DNA of 64,000 bases from Brachyhypopomus gauderio (taxonomy: Eukaryota; Chordata; Actinopteri; Gymnotiformes; Hypopomidae): the NCBI RefSeq assembly GCF_052324685.1, contig NC_135212.1, positions 49,501,898-49,565,897 of the forward strand, in the 5' to 3' direction. Position numbers and translations under genes: made by a program. The number at the start of each line of letters is the position of its first letter. Positions within the stretch are counted from its first letter, which is position 1. The notes beneath the pieces were generated by a model. It worked only from the letters and a program-made list of their open reading frames with translations. It did no database searches and was not told the DNA's origin. Shown here piece after piece: positions 45,801 to 59,978 of the stretch.

Positions 45801-48800
45801 ATCTGACTTGTGGGTCCTGCACTTACTTCAGGAGACAAGATTGTCAGAAATTAAAGAAAACAACACCGACGAATGTGGTATTCAAACCCACGCGTGCAAA
45901 GCACAATGGATTAGCAGTCCATCGCCTTAACCTCTTGGCTACCTCGTCGCTTGTGGTTTTGTGTCGATTGCGATTTCAAAGATGCAAACACTTTCACAGC
46001 ACAAAAGCAGCCGAATCTGACTTGTGGGTCCTGCACTTACACCAGGAGACACGATTGTCAGAAATTAAAAAACGCAACACCGACGAAGGTGGGATTCGAA
46101 CACACGCGTGCTATGCACAATGGATTAGCAGTCCATCGCCTTAACCTCTCGGCCACCTCGTCAATTATGGTTGTGTGTCGATTGCGATTTCAAAGATGCA
46201 AACACTTTCACAACACAAAAGCAGGCTTGTCTGACTTGTGGGTCCTGCACTTACATCAGGAGACACGATTGTCAGAAATTAAAAAAAGCAACACCGACGA
46301 AGGTGGGATTCGAACCCACGCGTGCAAAGCACAATGGATTAGCAGTCCATCGCCTTAACCTCTCGGCCACCTCGTCAATTATGGTTGTGTGTCGATTGTG
46401 ATTTCAAAGATGCAAACACTTTCACAGCACAAAAGCAGGCTTGTCTGACTTGTGGGTCCTGCACTTACATCAGGAGACACGATTGTCAGAAATTAAAAAA
46501 AGCAATACCGACGAAGGTGGGATTCGAACACACGCTTGCTATGCACAATGGATTAGCAGTCCATCGCCTTAACCTCTCGGCCACCTCGTCGTGTGTGGTT
46601 GTGTGTCGATAGCAATTTCAAAGAAGCAAACACTTTCACAGCACAAAAGAAGGCTTTTCTGACTTGTGGGTCCTGTAGTTACAGCAGGAGACACAATTGT
46701 CAGAAATTAAAGAAAGCAACACCGACGAAGGTGGGATTCGAACACACACGTGCTATGCATAATGGATTAGCAGTCCATCGCCTTAATCTATCGGCCACCT
46801 CGTCGTTTGTGGTTGTGTGTCAATTGCGATTTCAAAGATGCAAACACTTTCACAGCACAAAAGGAGGCTTATCTGACTTGTGGGTCCTGCACTTATATCA
46901 GGAGACACGATTGTCAGAAATTAAAGAAAGCAACACCGACGAAGGTGGGATTCGAACCCACGCGTGCTATGCACAATGGATTAGCAGTCCATCGCCTTAA
47001 CCTCTCGGCCACCTCGTCGTTTGTGGTTGTGTGTCGATAGCAATTTCAAAGAAGCAAACACTTTCACAGCACAAAAGCAGCCGTATATGACTTGTTGGTC
47101 CTGCACTTACAACAGGAGACACGATTGTCAGAAATTAAAGAAAGCAACACCGACGAAGGTGGGATTCCAACCCACGCGTGCTATGCACAATGGATTAGCA
47201 GTCCATCCCCTTAACCTCTTGGCCACCTCGTCGTTTGTGGTTGTGTGTCGATTGCGATTTCAAAGATGCAAACACTTTCACAGCACAAAAGGAGGCTTAT
47301 CTGACTTGTGGGTCCTGCACTTATATCAGGAGACACGATTGTCAGAAATTAAAGAAAGCAACACCGACGAAGGTGGGATTCAAACCCACGCGTGCTATGC
47401 ACAATGGATTAGCAGTCCATCGCCTTAACCTCTCTGCCACCTCGTCAATTACAGTTGTGTGTCGATTGCGATTTCAAAGATGCAAACACTTTCACAGCAC
47501 AAAAGGAGGCTTATCTGACTTGTGGGTCCTGCACTTATATCAGGAGACACGATTGTCAGAAATTAAAGAAAACAACACCGACAAATGTGGTATTCAAACC
47601 CACGCGTGCAAAGCACAATGGATTAGCAGTCCATCGCCTTAACCTCTTGGCTACCTCGTCGCTTGCGGTTTTGTGTCGATTGCGATTTCAAAGATGTAAA
47701 CACTTTCACAGCACAAAAGCAGCCGTATCTGACTTGTGGGTCCTGCACTTACACCAGGAGACACGATTGTCAGAAATTAAAAAAAGCAACACCGACGAAG
47801 GTGGGATTCGAACACACGCGTGCTATGCACAATGGATAAGCAGTCCATCGCCTTAACCTCTCGGCCACCTCGTCAATTATGGTTGTGTGTCGATTGCGAT
47901 TTCAAAGATGCAAACACTTTCACAGCACAAAAGGAGGCTTATCTGACTTGTGGGTCCTGCACTTATATCAGGAGACACGATTGTCAGAAATTAAAGAAAG
48001 CAACACCGACGAAGGTGGGATTCGAACCCACGCGTGCTATGCACAATGGATTAGCAGTCCATCGCCTTAACCTCTCGGCCACCTCGTCAATTACAGTTGT
48101 GTGTCGATTGCGATTTCAAAGATGCAAACACTTTCACAGCACAAAAGGAGGCTTATCTGACTTGTGGGTCCTGCACTTATATCAGGAGACACGATTGTCA
48201 GAAATTAAAGAAAGCAACACCGACGAAGGTGGGATTCGAACCCACGCGTGCTATGCACAATGGATTAGCAGTCCATCGCCTTAACCTCTCGGCCACCTCG
48301 TCAATTACAGTTGTGTGTCGATTGCGATTTCAAAGATGCAAACACTATCACAGCACAAAAGGAGGCTTATCTGACTTGTGGGTCCTGCACTTATATCAGG
48401 AGACACGATTGTCAGAAATTAAAGAAAGCAACACCGACGAAGGTGGGATTCGAACCCACGCGTGCTATGCACAATGGATTAGCAGTCCATCGCCTTAACC
48501 TCTCGGCCACCTCGTCAATTACAGTTGTGAGTCGATTGCGATTTCAAAGATGCAAACACTTTCACAGCACAAAAGGAGGCTTATCTGACTTGTGGGTCCT
48601 GCACTTACTTCAGGAGACAAGATTGTCAGAAATTAAAGAAAACAACACCGACGAATGTGGTATTCAAACCCACGCGTGCAAAGCACAATGGATTAGCAGT
48701 CCATCGCCTTAACCTCTTGGCTACCTCGTCGCTTGTGGTTTTGTGTCGATTGCGATTTCAAAGATGCAAACACTTTCACAGCACAAAAGCAGCCGAATCT

Positions 48801-49269
48801 GACTTGTGGGTCCTGCACTTACACCAGGAGACACGATTGTCAGAAATTAAAAAACGCAACACCGACGAAGGTGGGATTCGAACACACGCGTGCTATGCAC
48901 AATGGATTAGCAGTCCATCGCCTTAACCTCTCGGCCACCTCGTCAATTATGGTTGTGTGTCGATTGCGATTTCAAAGATGCAAACACTTTCACAACACAA
49001 AAGCAGGCTTGTCTGACTTGTGGGTCCTGCACTTACATCAGGAGACACGATTGTCAGAAATTAAAAAAAGCAACACCGACGAAGGTGGGATTCGAACCCA
49101 CGCGTGCAAAGCACAATGGATTAGCAGTCCATCGCCTTAACCTCTCGGCCACCTCGTCAATTATGGTTGTGTGTCGATTGTGATTTCAAAGATGCAAACA
49201 CTTTCACAGCACAAAAGCAGGCTTGTCTGACTTGTGGGTCCTGCACTTACATCAGGAGACACGATTGTC
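42850..49269 (-). repeat. 30-unit higher-order repeat, copy 1
   Basis: A 6,420-bp block (30 units) repeated immediately downstream. The colinear match at this offset extends from about 41.12 to 49.28 kb. Internally it contains a 9-unit block repeated as an 8-unit version (one unit missing) followed by 13 units, so the repeat is itself nested. Confidence 0.9.
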
Positions 49270-52200
49270 AGAAATTAAAAAAAGCAACACCGACGAAGGT
49301 GGGATTCGAACCCACGCATGCTATGCACAAGGGATTAGCAGTCCATCGCCTTAACCTCTCGGCCACCTCGTCAATTACAGTTGTGTGTCGATTGCGATTT
49401 CAAAGATGCAAACACTTTCACAGCACAAAAGGAGGCTTATCTGACTTGTGGGTCCTGCACTTACTTCAGGAGACACGATTGTCAGAAATTAAAGAAAACA
49501 ACACCGACAAATGTGGTATTCAAACCCACGCGTGCAAAGCACAATGGATTAGCAGTCCATCGCCTTAACCTCTTGGCTACCTCGTCGCTTGCGGTTTTGT
49601 GTCGATTGCGATTTCAAAGATGTAAACACTTTCACAGCACAAAAGCAGCCGTATCTGACTTGTGGGTCCTGCACTTACACCAGGAGACACGATTGTCAGA
49701 AATTAAAAAAAGCAACACCGACGAAGGTGGGATTCGAACACACGCGTGCTATGCACAATGGATAAGCAGTCCATCGCCTTAACCTCTCGGCCACCTCGTC
49801 AATTATGGTTGTGTGTCGATTGCGATTTCAAAGATGCAAACACTTTCACAGCACAAAAGGAGGCTTATCTGACTTGTGGGTCCTGCACTTATATCAGGAG
49901 ACACGATTGTCAGAAATTAAAGAAAGCAACACCGACGAAGGTGGGATTCGAACCCACGCGTGCTATGCACAATGGATTAGCAGTCCATCGCCTTAACCTC
50001 TCGGCCACCTCGTCAATTACAGTTGTGTGTCGATTGCGATTTCAAAGATGCAAACACTTTCACAGCACAAAAGGAGGCTTATCTGACTTGTGGGTCCTGC
50101 ACTTATATCAGGAGACACGATTGTCAGAAATTAAAGAAAGCAACACCGACGAAGGTGGGATTCGAACCCACGCGTGCTATGCACAATGGATTAGCAGTCC
50201 ATCGCCTTAACCTCTCGGCCACCTCGTCAATTACAGTTGTGTGTCGATTGCGATTTCAAAGATGCAAACACTATCACAGCACAAAAGGAGGCTTATCTGA
50301 CTTGTGGGTCCTGCACTTATATCAGGAGACACGATTGTCAGAAATTAAAGAAAGCAACACCGACGAAGGTGGGATTCGAACCCACGCGTGCTATGCACAA
50401 TGGATTAGCAGTCCATCGCCTTAACCTCTCGGCCACCTCGTCAATTACAGTTGTGAGTCGATTGCGATTTCAAAGATGCAAACACTTTCACAGCACAAAA
50501 GGAGGCTTATCTGACTTGTGGGTCCTGCACTTACTTCAGGAGACAAGATTGTCAGAAATTAAAGAAAACAACACCGACGAATGTGGTATTCAAACCCACG
50601 CGTGCAAAGCACAATGGATTAGCAGTCCATCGCCTTAACCTCTTGGCTACCTCGTCGCTTGTGGTTTTGTGTCGATTGCGATTTCAAAGATGCAAACACT
50701 TTCACAGCACAAAAGCAGCCGAATCTGACTTGTGGGTCCTGCACTTACACCAGGAGACACGATTGTCAGAAATTAAAAAACGCAACACCGACGAAGGTGG
50801 GATTCGAACACACGCGTGCTATGCACAATGGATTAGCAGTCCATCGCCTTAACCTCTCGGCCACCTCGTCAATTATGGTTGTGTGTCGATTGCGATTTCA
50901 AAGATGCAAACACTTTCACAACACAAAAGCAGGCTTGTCTGACTTGTGGGTCCTGCACTTACATCAGGAGACACGATTGTCAGAAATTAAAAAAAGCAAC
51001 ACCGACGAAGGTGGGATTCGAACCCACGCGTGCAAAGCACAATGGATTAGCAGTCCATCGCCTTAACCTCTCGGCCACCTCGTCAATTATGGTTGTGTGT
51101 CGATTGTGATTTCAAAGATGCAAACACTTTCACAGCACAAAAGCAGGCTTGTCTGACTTGTGGGTCCTGCACTTACATCAGGAGACACGATTGTCAGAAA
51201 TTAAAAAAAGCAACACCGACGAAGGTGGGATTCGAACCCACGCATGCTATGCACAAGGGATTAGCAGTCCATCGCCTTAACCTCTCGGCCACCTCGTCAA
51301 TTACAGTTGTGTGTCGATTGCGATTTCAAAGATGCAAACACTTTCACAGCACAAAAGGAGGCTTATCTGACTTGTGGGTCCTGCACTTACTTCAGGAGAC
51401 ACGATTGTCAGAAATTAAAGAAAACAACACCGACAAATGTGGTATTCAAACCCACGCGTGCAAAGCACAATGGATTAGCAGTCCATCGCCTTAACCTCTT
51501 GGCTACCTCGTCGCTTGCGGTTTTGTGTCGATTGCGATTTCAAAGATGTAAACACTTTCACAGCACAAAAGCAGCCGTATCTGACTTGTGGGTCCTGCAC
51601 TTACACCAGGAGACACGATTGTCAGAAATTAAAAAAAGCAACACCGACGAAGGTGGGATTCGAACACACGCGTGCTATGCACAATGGATAAGCAGTCCAT
51701 CGCCTTAACCTCTCGGCCACCTCGTCAATTATGGTTGTGTGTCGATTGCGATTTCAAAGATGCAAACACTTTCACAGCACAAAAGGAGGCTTATCTGACT
51801 TGTGGGTCCTGCACTTATATCAGGAGACACGATTGTCAGAAATTAAAGAAAGCAACACCGACGAAGGTGGGATTCGAACCCACGCGTGCTATGCACAATG
51901 GATTAGCAGTCCATCGCCTTAACCTCTCGGCCACCTCGTCAATTACAGTTGTGTGTCGATTGCGATTTCAAAGATGCAAACACTATCACAGCACAAAAGG
52001 AGGCTTATCTGACTTGTGGGTCCTGCACTTATATCAGGAGACACGATTGTCAGAAATTAAAGAAAGCAACACCGACGAAGGTGGGATTCGAACCCACGCG
52101 TGCTATGCACAATGGATTAGCAGTCCATCGCCTTAACCTCTCGGCCACCTCGTCAATTACAGTTGTGAGTCGATTGCGATTTCAAAGATGCAAACACTTT

Positions 52201-55200
52201 CACAGCACAAAAGGAGGCTTATCTGACTTGTGGGTCCTGCACTTACTTCAGGAGACAAGATTGTCAGAAATTAAAGAAAACAACACCGACGAATGTGGTA
52301 TTCAAACCCACGCGTGCAAAGCACAATGGATTAGCAGTCCATCGCCTTAACCTCTTGGCTACCTCGTCGCTTGTGGTTTTGTGTCGATTGCGATTTCAAA
52401 GATGCAAACACTTTCACAGCACAAAAGCAGCCGAATCTGACTTGTGGGTCCTGCACTTACACCAGGAGACACGATTGTCAGAAATTAAAAAACGCAACAC
52501 CGACGAAGGTGGGATTCGAACACACGCGTGCTATGCACAATGGATTAGCAGTCCATCGCCTTAACCTCTCGGCCACCTCGTCAATTATGGTTGTGTGTCG
52601 ATTGCGATTTCAAAGATGCAAACACTTTCACAACACAAAAGCAGGCTTGTCTGACTTGTGGGTCCTGCACTTACATCAGGAGACACGATTGTCAGAAATT
52701 AAAAAAAGCAACACCGACGAAGGTGGGATTCGAACCCACGCGTGCAAAGCACAATGGATTAGCAGTCCATCGCCTTAACCTCTCGGCCACCTCGTCAATT
52801 ATGGTTGTGTGTCGATTGTGATTTCAAAGATGCAAACACTTTCACAGCACAAAAGCAGGCTTGTCTGACTTGTGGGTCCTGCACTTACATCAGGAGACAC
52901 GATTGTCAGAAATTAAAAAAAGCAATACCGACGAAGGTGGGATTCGAACACACGCTTGCTATGCACAATGGATTAGCAGTCCATCGCCTTAACCTCTCGG
53001 CCACCTCGTCGTGTGTGGTTGTGTGTCGATAGCAATTTCAAAGAAGCAAACACTTTCACAGCACAAAAGAAGGCTTTTCTGACTTGTGGGTCCTGTAGTT
53101 ACAGCAGGAGACACAATTGTCAGAAATTAAAGAAAGCAACACCGACGAAGGTGGGATTCGAACACACACGTGCTATGCATAATGGATTAGCAGTCCATCG
53201 CCTTAATCTATCGGCCACCTCGTCGTTTGTGGTTGTGTGTCAATTGCGATTTCAAAGATGCAAACACTTTCACAGCACAAAAGGAGGCTTATCTGACTTG
53301 TGGGTCCTGCACTTATATCAGGAGACACGATTGTCAGAAATTAAAGAAAGCAACACCGACGAAGGTGGGATTCGAACCCACGCGTGCTATGCACAATGGA
53401 TTAGCAGTCCATCGCCTTAACCTCTCGGCCACCTCGTCGTTTGTGGTTGTGTGTCGATAGCAATTTCAAAGAAGCAAACACTTTCACAGCACAAAAGCAG
53501 CCGTATATGACTTGTTGGTCCTGCACTTACAACAGGAGACACGATTGTCAGAAATTAAAGAAAGCAACACCGACGAAGGTGGGATTCGAACCCACGCGTG
53601 CTATGCACAATGGATTAGCAGTCCATCCCCTTAACCTCTTGGCCACCTCGTCGTTTGTGGTTGTGTGTCGATTGCGATTTCAAAGATGCAAACACTTTCA
53701 CAGCACAAAAGGAGGCTTATCTGACTTGTGGGTCCTGCACTTATATCAGGAGACACGATTGTCAGAAATTAAAGAAAGCAACACCGACGAAGGTGGGATT
53801 CAAACCCACGCGTGCTATGCACAATGGATTAGCAGTCCATCGCCTTAACCTCTCTGCCACCTCGTCAATTACAGTTGTGTGTCGATTGCGATTTCAAAGA
53901 TGCAAACACTTTCACAGCACAAAAGGAGGCTTATCTGACTTGTGGGTCCTGCACTTATATCAGGAGACACGATTGTCAGAAATTAAAGAAAACAACACCG
54001 ACAAATGTGGTATTCAAACCCACGCGTGCAAAGCACAATGGATTAGCAGTCCATCGCCTTAACCTCTTGGCTACCTCGTCGCTTGCGGTTTTGTGTCGAT
54101 TGCGATTTCAAAGATGTAAACACTTTCACAGCACAAAAGCAGCCGTATCTGACTTGTGGGTCCTGCACTTACACCAGGAGACACGATTGTCAGAAATTAA
54201 AAAAAGCAACACCGACGAAGGTGGGATTCGAACACACGCGTGCTATGCACAATGGATAAGCAGTCCATCGCCTTAACCTCTCGGCCACCTCGTCAATTAT
54301 GGTTGTGTGTCGATTGCGATTTCAAAGATGCAAACACTTTCACAGCACAAAAGGAGGCTTATCTGACTTGTGGGTCCTGCACTTATATCAGGAGACACGA
54401 TTGTCAGAAATTAAAGAAAGCAACACCGACGAAGGTGGGATTCGAACCCACGCGTGCTATGCACAATGGATTAGCAGTCCATCGCCTTAACCTCTCGGCC
54501 ACCTCGTCAATTACAGTTGTGTGTCGATTGCGATTTCAAAGATGCAAACACTTTCACAGCACAAAAGGAGGCTTATCTGACTTGTGGGTCCTGCACTTAT
54601 ATCAGGAGACACGATTGTCAGAAATTAAAGAAAGCAACACCGACGAAGGTGGGATTCGAACCCACGCGTGCTATGCACAATGGATTAGCAGTCCATCGCC
54701 TTAACCTCTCGGCCACCTCGTCAATTACAGTTGTGTGTCGATTGCGATTTCAAAGATGCAAACACTATCACAGCACAAAAGGAGGCTTATCTGACTTGTG
54801 GGTCCTGCACTTATATCAGGAGACACGATTGTCAGAAATTAAAGAAAGCAACACCGACGAAGGTGGGATTCGAACCCACGCGTGCTATGCACAATGGATT
54901 AGCAGTCCATCGCCTTAACCTCTCGGCCACCTCGTCAATTACAGTTGTGAGTCGATTGCGATTTCAAAGATGCAAACACTTTCACAGCACAAAAGGAGGC
55001 TTATCTGACTTGTGGGTCCTGCACTTACTTCAGGAGACAAGATTGTCAGAAATTAAAGAAAACAACACCGACGAATGTGGTATTCAAACCCACGCGTGCA
55101 AAGCACAATGGATTAGCAGTCCATCGCCTTAACCTCTTGGCTACCTCGTCGCTTGTGGTTTTGTGTCGATTGCGATTTCAAAGATGCAAACACTTTCACA

Positions 55201-55689
55201 GCACAAAAGCAGCCGAATCTGACTTGTGGGTCCTGCACTTACACCAGGAGACACGATTGTCAGAAATTAAAAAACGCAACACCGACGAAGGTGGGATTCG
55301 AACACACGCGTGCTATGCACAATGGATTAGCAGTCCATCGCCTTAACCTCTCGGCCACCTCGTCAATTATGGTTGTGTGTCGATTGCGATTTCAAAGATG
55401 CAAACACTTTCACAACACAAAAGCAGGCTTGTCTGACTTGTGGGTCCTGCACTTACATCAGGAGACACGATTGTCAGAAATTAAAAAAAGCAACACCGAC
55501 GAAGGTGGGATTCGAACCCACGCGTGCAAAGCACAATGGATTAGCAGTCCATCGCCTTAACCTCTCGGCCACCTCGTCAATTATGGTTGTGTGTCGATTG
55601 TGATTTCAAAGATGCAAACACTTTCACAGCACAAAAGCAGGCTTGTCTGACTTGTGGGTCCTGCACTTACATCAGGAGACACGATTGTC
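49270..55689 (-). repeat. 30-unit higher-order repeat, copy 2
   Basis: Tandem copy at an offset of 6,420 bp. Over the whole 8.15-kb match I found only two differences: 41277 C versus 47697 T, and 47168 C versus 53588 G. At 55690 the match breaks (agcaatacc replaces agcaacacc), marking the junction. A 13-unit (2,782 bp) partial repeat of its end follows to about 56.8 kb. Confidence 0.9.
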
Positions 55690-57636
55690 AGAAATTAAAA
55701 AAAGCAATACCGACGAAGGTGGGATTCGAACACACGCTTGCTATGCACAATGGATTAGCAGTCCATCGCCTTAACCTCTCGGCCACCTCGTCGTGTGTGG
55801 TTGTGTGTCGATAGCAATTTCAAAGAAGCAAACACTTTCACAGCACAAAAGAAGGCTTTTCTGACTTGTGGGTCCTGTAGTTACAGCAGGAGACACAATT
55901 GTCAGAAATTAAAGAAAGCAACACCGACGAAGGTGGGATTCGAACACACACGTGCTATGCATAATGGATTAGCAGTCCATCGCCTTAATCTATCGGCCAC
56001 CTCGTCGTTTGTGGTTGTGTGTCAATTGCGATTTCAAAGATGCAAACACTTTCACAGCACAAAAGGAGGCTTATCTGACTTGTGGGTCCTGCACTTATAT
56101 CAGGAGACACGATTGTCAGAAATTAAAGAAAGCAACACCGACGAAGGTGGGATTCGAACCCACGCGTGCTATGCACAATGGATTAGCAGTCCATCGCCTT
56201 AACCTCTCGGCCACCTCGTCGTTTGTGGTTGTGTGTCGATAGCAATTTCAAAGAAGCAAACACTTTCACAGCACAAAAGCAGCCGTATATGACTTGTTGG
56301 TCCTGCACTTACAACAGGAGACACGATTGTCAGAAATTAAAGAAAGCAACACCGACGAAGGTGGGATTCGAACCCACGCGTGCTATGCACAATGGATTAG
56401 CAGTCCATCCCCTTAACCTCTTGGCCACCTCGTCGTTTGTGGTTGTGTGTCGATTGCGATTTCAAAGATGCAAACACTTTCACAGCACAAAAGGAGGCTT
56501 ATCTGACTTGTGGGTCCTGCACTTATATCAGGAGACACGATTGTCAGAAATTAAAGAAAGCAACACCGACGAAGGTGGGATTCAAACCCACGCGTGCTAT
56601 GCACAATGGATTAGCAGTCCATCGCCTTAACCTCTCTGCCACCTCGTCAATTACAGTTGTGTGTCGATTGCGATTTCAAAGATGCAAACACTTTCACAGC
56701 ACAAAAGGAGGCTTATCTGACTTGTGGGTCCTGCACTTATATCAGGAGACACGATTGTCAGAAATTAAAGAAAGCAACACCGACGAAGGTGGGATTCGAA
56801 CCCACGCGTGCTATGCACAATGGATTAGCAGTCCATCGCCTTAACCTCTCGGCCACCTCGTCAATTACAGTTGTGTGTCGATTGCGATTTCAAAGATGCA
56901 AACACTATCACAGCACAAAAGGAGGCTTATCTGACTTGTGGGTCCTGCACTTATATCAGGAGACACGATTGTCAGAAATTAAAGAAAGCAACACCGACGA
57001 AGGTGGGATTCGAACCCACGCGTGCTATGCACAATGGATTAGCAGTCCATCGCCTTAACCTCTCGGCCACCTCGTCAATTACAGTTGTGAGTCGATTGCG
57101 ATTTCAAAGATGCAAACACTTTCACAGCACAAAAGGAGGCTTATCTGACTTGTGGGTCCTGCACTTACTTCAGGAGACAAGATTGTCAGAAATTAAAGAA
57201 AACAACACCGACGAATGTGGTATTCAAACCCACGCGTGCAAAGCACAATGGATTAGCAGTCCATCGCCTTAACCTCTTGGCTACCTCGTCGCTTGTGGTT
57301 TTGTGTCGATTGCGATTTCAAAGATGCAAACACTTTCACAGCACAAAAGCAGCCGAATCTGACTTGTGGGTCCTGCACTTACACCAGGAGACACGATTGT
57401 CAGAAATTAAAAAAAGCAACACCGACGAAGGTGGGATTCAAACACACGCGTGCTATGCACAATGGATTAGCAGTCCATCGCCTTAACCTCTCGGCCACCT
57501 CGTCAATTATGGTTGTGTGTCGATTGCGATTTCAAAGATGCAAACACTTTCACAACACAAAAGCAGGCTTGTCTGACTTGTGGGTCCTGCACTTACATCA
57601 GGAGACACGATTGTCAGAAATTAAAAAAAGCAACAC

Positions 57637-57718
57637 CGACGAAGGTGGGACTCGAACCCACGCGTGCAAAGCACAATGGATTAGCAGTCCATCGCCTTAA
57701 CCTCTCGGCCACCTCGTC
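57637..57718 (-). tRNA. tRNA-Ser(GCT), TTT-loop form with T-loop A-to-G change
   Basis: The T loop reads TTCGAGT. The changed base is at the variable position of the B box (GGTTCGANTCC), so promoter and fold should be preserved. The remaining cloverleaf is intact and a seven-T terminator follows. I regard it as a plausible functional gene. Confidence 0.75.
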
Positions 57719-59348
57719 AATTATGGTTGTGTGTCGATTGTGATTTCAAAGATGCAAACACTTTCACAGCACAAAAGCAGGCTTGTCTGACTTGTGGGTC
57801 CTGCACTTACATCAGGAGACACGATTGTCAGAAATGAAAAAAAGCAACACCGACGAAGGTGGGATTCGAACCCACGCGTGCAAAGCACAATGGATTAGCA
57901 GTCCATCGCCTTAACCTCTCGGCCACCTCGTCGTTTGTGGTTGTGTGTCGATAGCAATTTCAAAGAAGCAAGCACTTTCACAACACAAAAGCAGGCTTGT
58001 CTGACTTGTGGGTCCTGCACTTACATCAGGAGACACGATTGTCAGAAATTAAAAAAAGCAACACCGACGAAGGTGGGATTCGAACCCACGCGTGCAAAGC
58101 ACAATGGATTAGCAGTCCATCGCCTTAACGTCTCGGCCACCTCGTCGTTTGTGGTTGTGTGTCGATAGCAATTTCAAAGAAGCAAGCACTTTCACAGCAC
58201 AAAAGAAGGCCTTTCTGACTTGTGGGTCCTGTAGTTACAGCAGGAGACACGATTGTCAGAAATTAAAGAAAGCAACACCGACGAAGGTGGGATTCGAACC
58301 CACAAGTGCTATGCATAATGGATTAGCAGTCCATCGCCTTACCCTCTCGGCCACCTTGTCGTTTGTGGTTGTGTGTCGATTGCGATTTCAAAGATGCAAA
58401 CACTTTCACAGCACAAAAGAAGGCTTATCTGACTTGTGGGTCCTGCACTTACACCAGGAGACACGATTGTCAGAAATTAAAGAAAGCAACACCGACGAAG
58501 GTGGGATTCGAACCCACGCGTGCTATGCACAATGGATTAGCAGTCCATCGCCTTAACCTCTCGGCCACCTCGTCGTGTGTGGTTGTGTGTCGATAGCAAT
58601 TTCAAAGAAGCAAACACTTTCACAGCACAAAAGAAGGCTTTTCTGACTTGTGGGTCCTGTAGTTACAGCAGGAGACACGATTGTCAGAAATTAAAGAAAG
58701 CAACACCGACGAAGGTGGGATTCGAACACACACGTGCTATGCATAATGGATTAGCAGTCCATCGCCTTAATCTATCGGCCACCTTGTCGTTTGTGCTTGT
58801 GTGTCGATTTCGATTTCAAAGATGCAAACACTTTCACAGCACAAAAGCAGCCGTATATGACTTGTGGGTCCTGCACTTACAACAGGAGACACGATTGTCA
58901 GAAATTAAAGAAAGCAACACCGACAAAGGTGGGATTCTAACCCACGCGTGCTATGCACAATGGATTAGCAGTCCATCCCCTTAACCTCTCGGCCACCTCG
59001 TCGTTTGTGGTTGTGTGTCGATTGCGATTTCAAAGATGCAAACACTTTCACAGCACAAAAGGAGGCTTATCTGACTTGTGGGTCCTGCACTTATATCAGG
59101 AGACACGATTGTCAGAAATTAAAGAAAGCAACACCGACGAAGGTGGGATTCGAACCCACGCGTGCTATGCACAATGGATTAGCAGTCCATCGCCTTAACC
59201 TCTCGGCCACCTCGTCGTTTGTGGTTGTGTGTCGATAGCAATTTCAAAGAAGCAAACACTTTCACAGCACAAAAGCAGCCGTATATGACTTGTTGGTCCT
59301 GCACTTACAACAGGAGACACGATTGTCAGAAATTAAAGAAAGCAACAC

Positions 59349-59430
59349 CGACGAAGGTGGGATTCGAACCCACGCGTGCTATGCGCAATGGATTAGCAGT
59401 CCATCCCCTTAACCTCTTGGCCACCTCGTC
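59349..59430 (-). tRNA. tRNA-Ser(GCT) variant with D-stem and variable-arm changes
   Basis: The D stem 3' strand is GGG (G-G mismatch), the A box has TGGCCAAGAGG, and the variable arm reads TGCGC-ATA-GCAC, breaking one arm pair. The anticodon is GCT. The variable-arm substitution appears private to this copy among its block relatives. Confidence 0.5.
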
Positions 59431-59978
59431 GTTTGTGGTTGTGTGTCGATTGCGATTTCAAAGATGCAAACACTTTCACAGCACAAAAGGAGGCTTATCT
59501 GACTTGTGGGTCCTGCACTTATATCAGGAGACACGATTGTCAGAAATTAAAGAAAGCAACACCGACGAAGGTGGGATTCGAACCCACGCGTGCTATGCAC
59601 AATGGATTAGCAGTCCATCGCCTTAACCTCTCGGCCACCTCGTCAATTACAGTTGTGTGTCGATTGCGATTTCAAAGATGCAAACACTTTCACAGCACAA
59701 AAGGAGGCTTATCTGACTTGTGGGTCCTGCACTTATATCAGGAGACACGATTGTCAGAAATTAAAGAAAGCAACACCGACGAAGGTGGGATTCGAACCCA
59801 CGCGTGCTATGCACAATGGATTAGCAGTCCATCGCCTTAACCTCTCGGCCACCTCGTCAATTACAGTTGTGTGTCGATTGCGATTTCAAAGATGCAAACA
59901 CTTTCACAGCACAAAAGCAGCCGTATCTGACTTGTGGGTACTGCACTTACACCAGGAGAAACGATTGTCAGAAATTAA

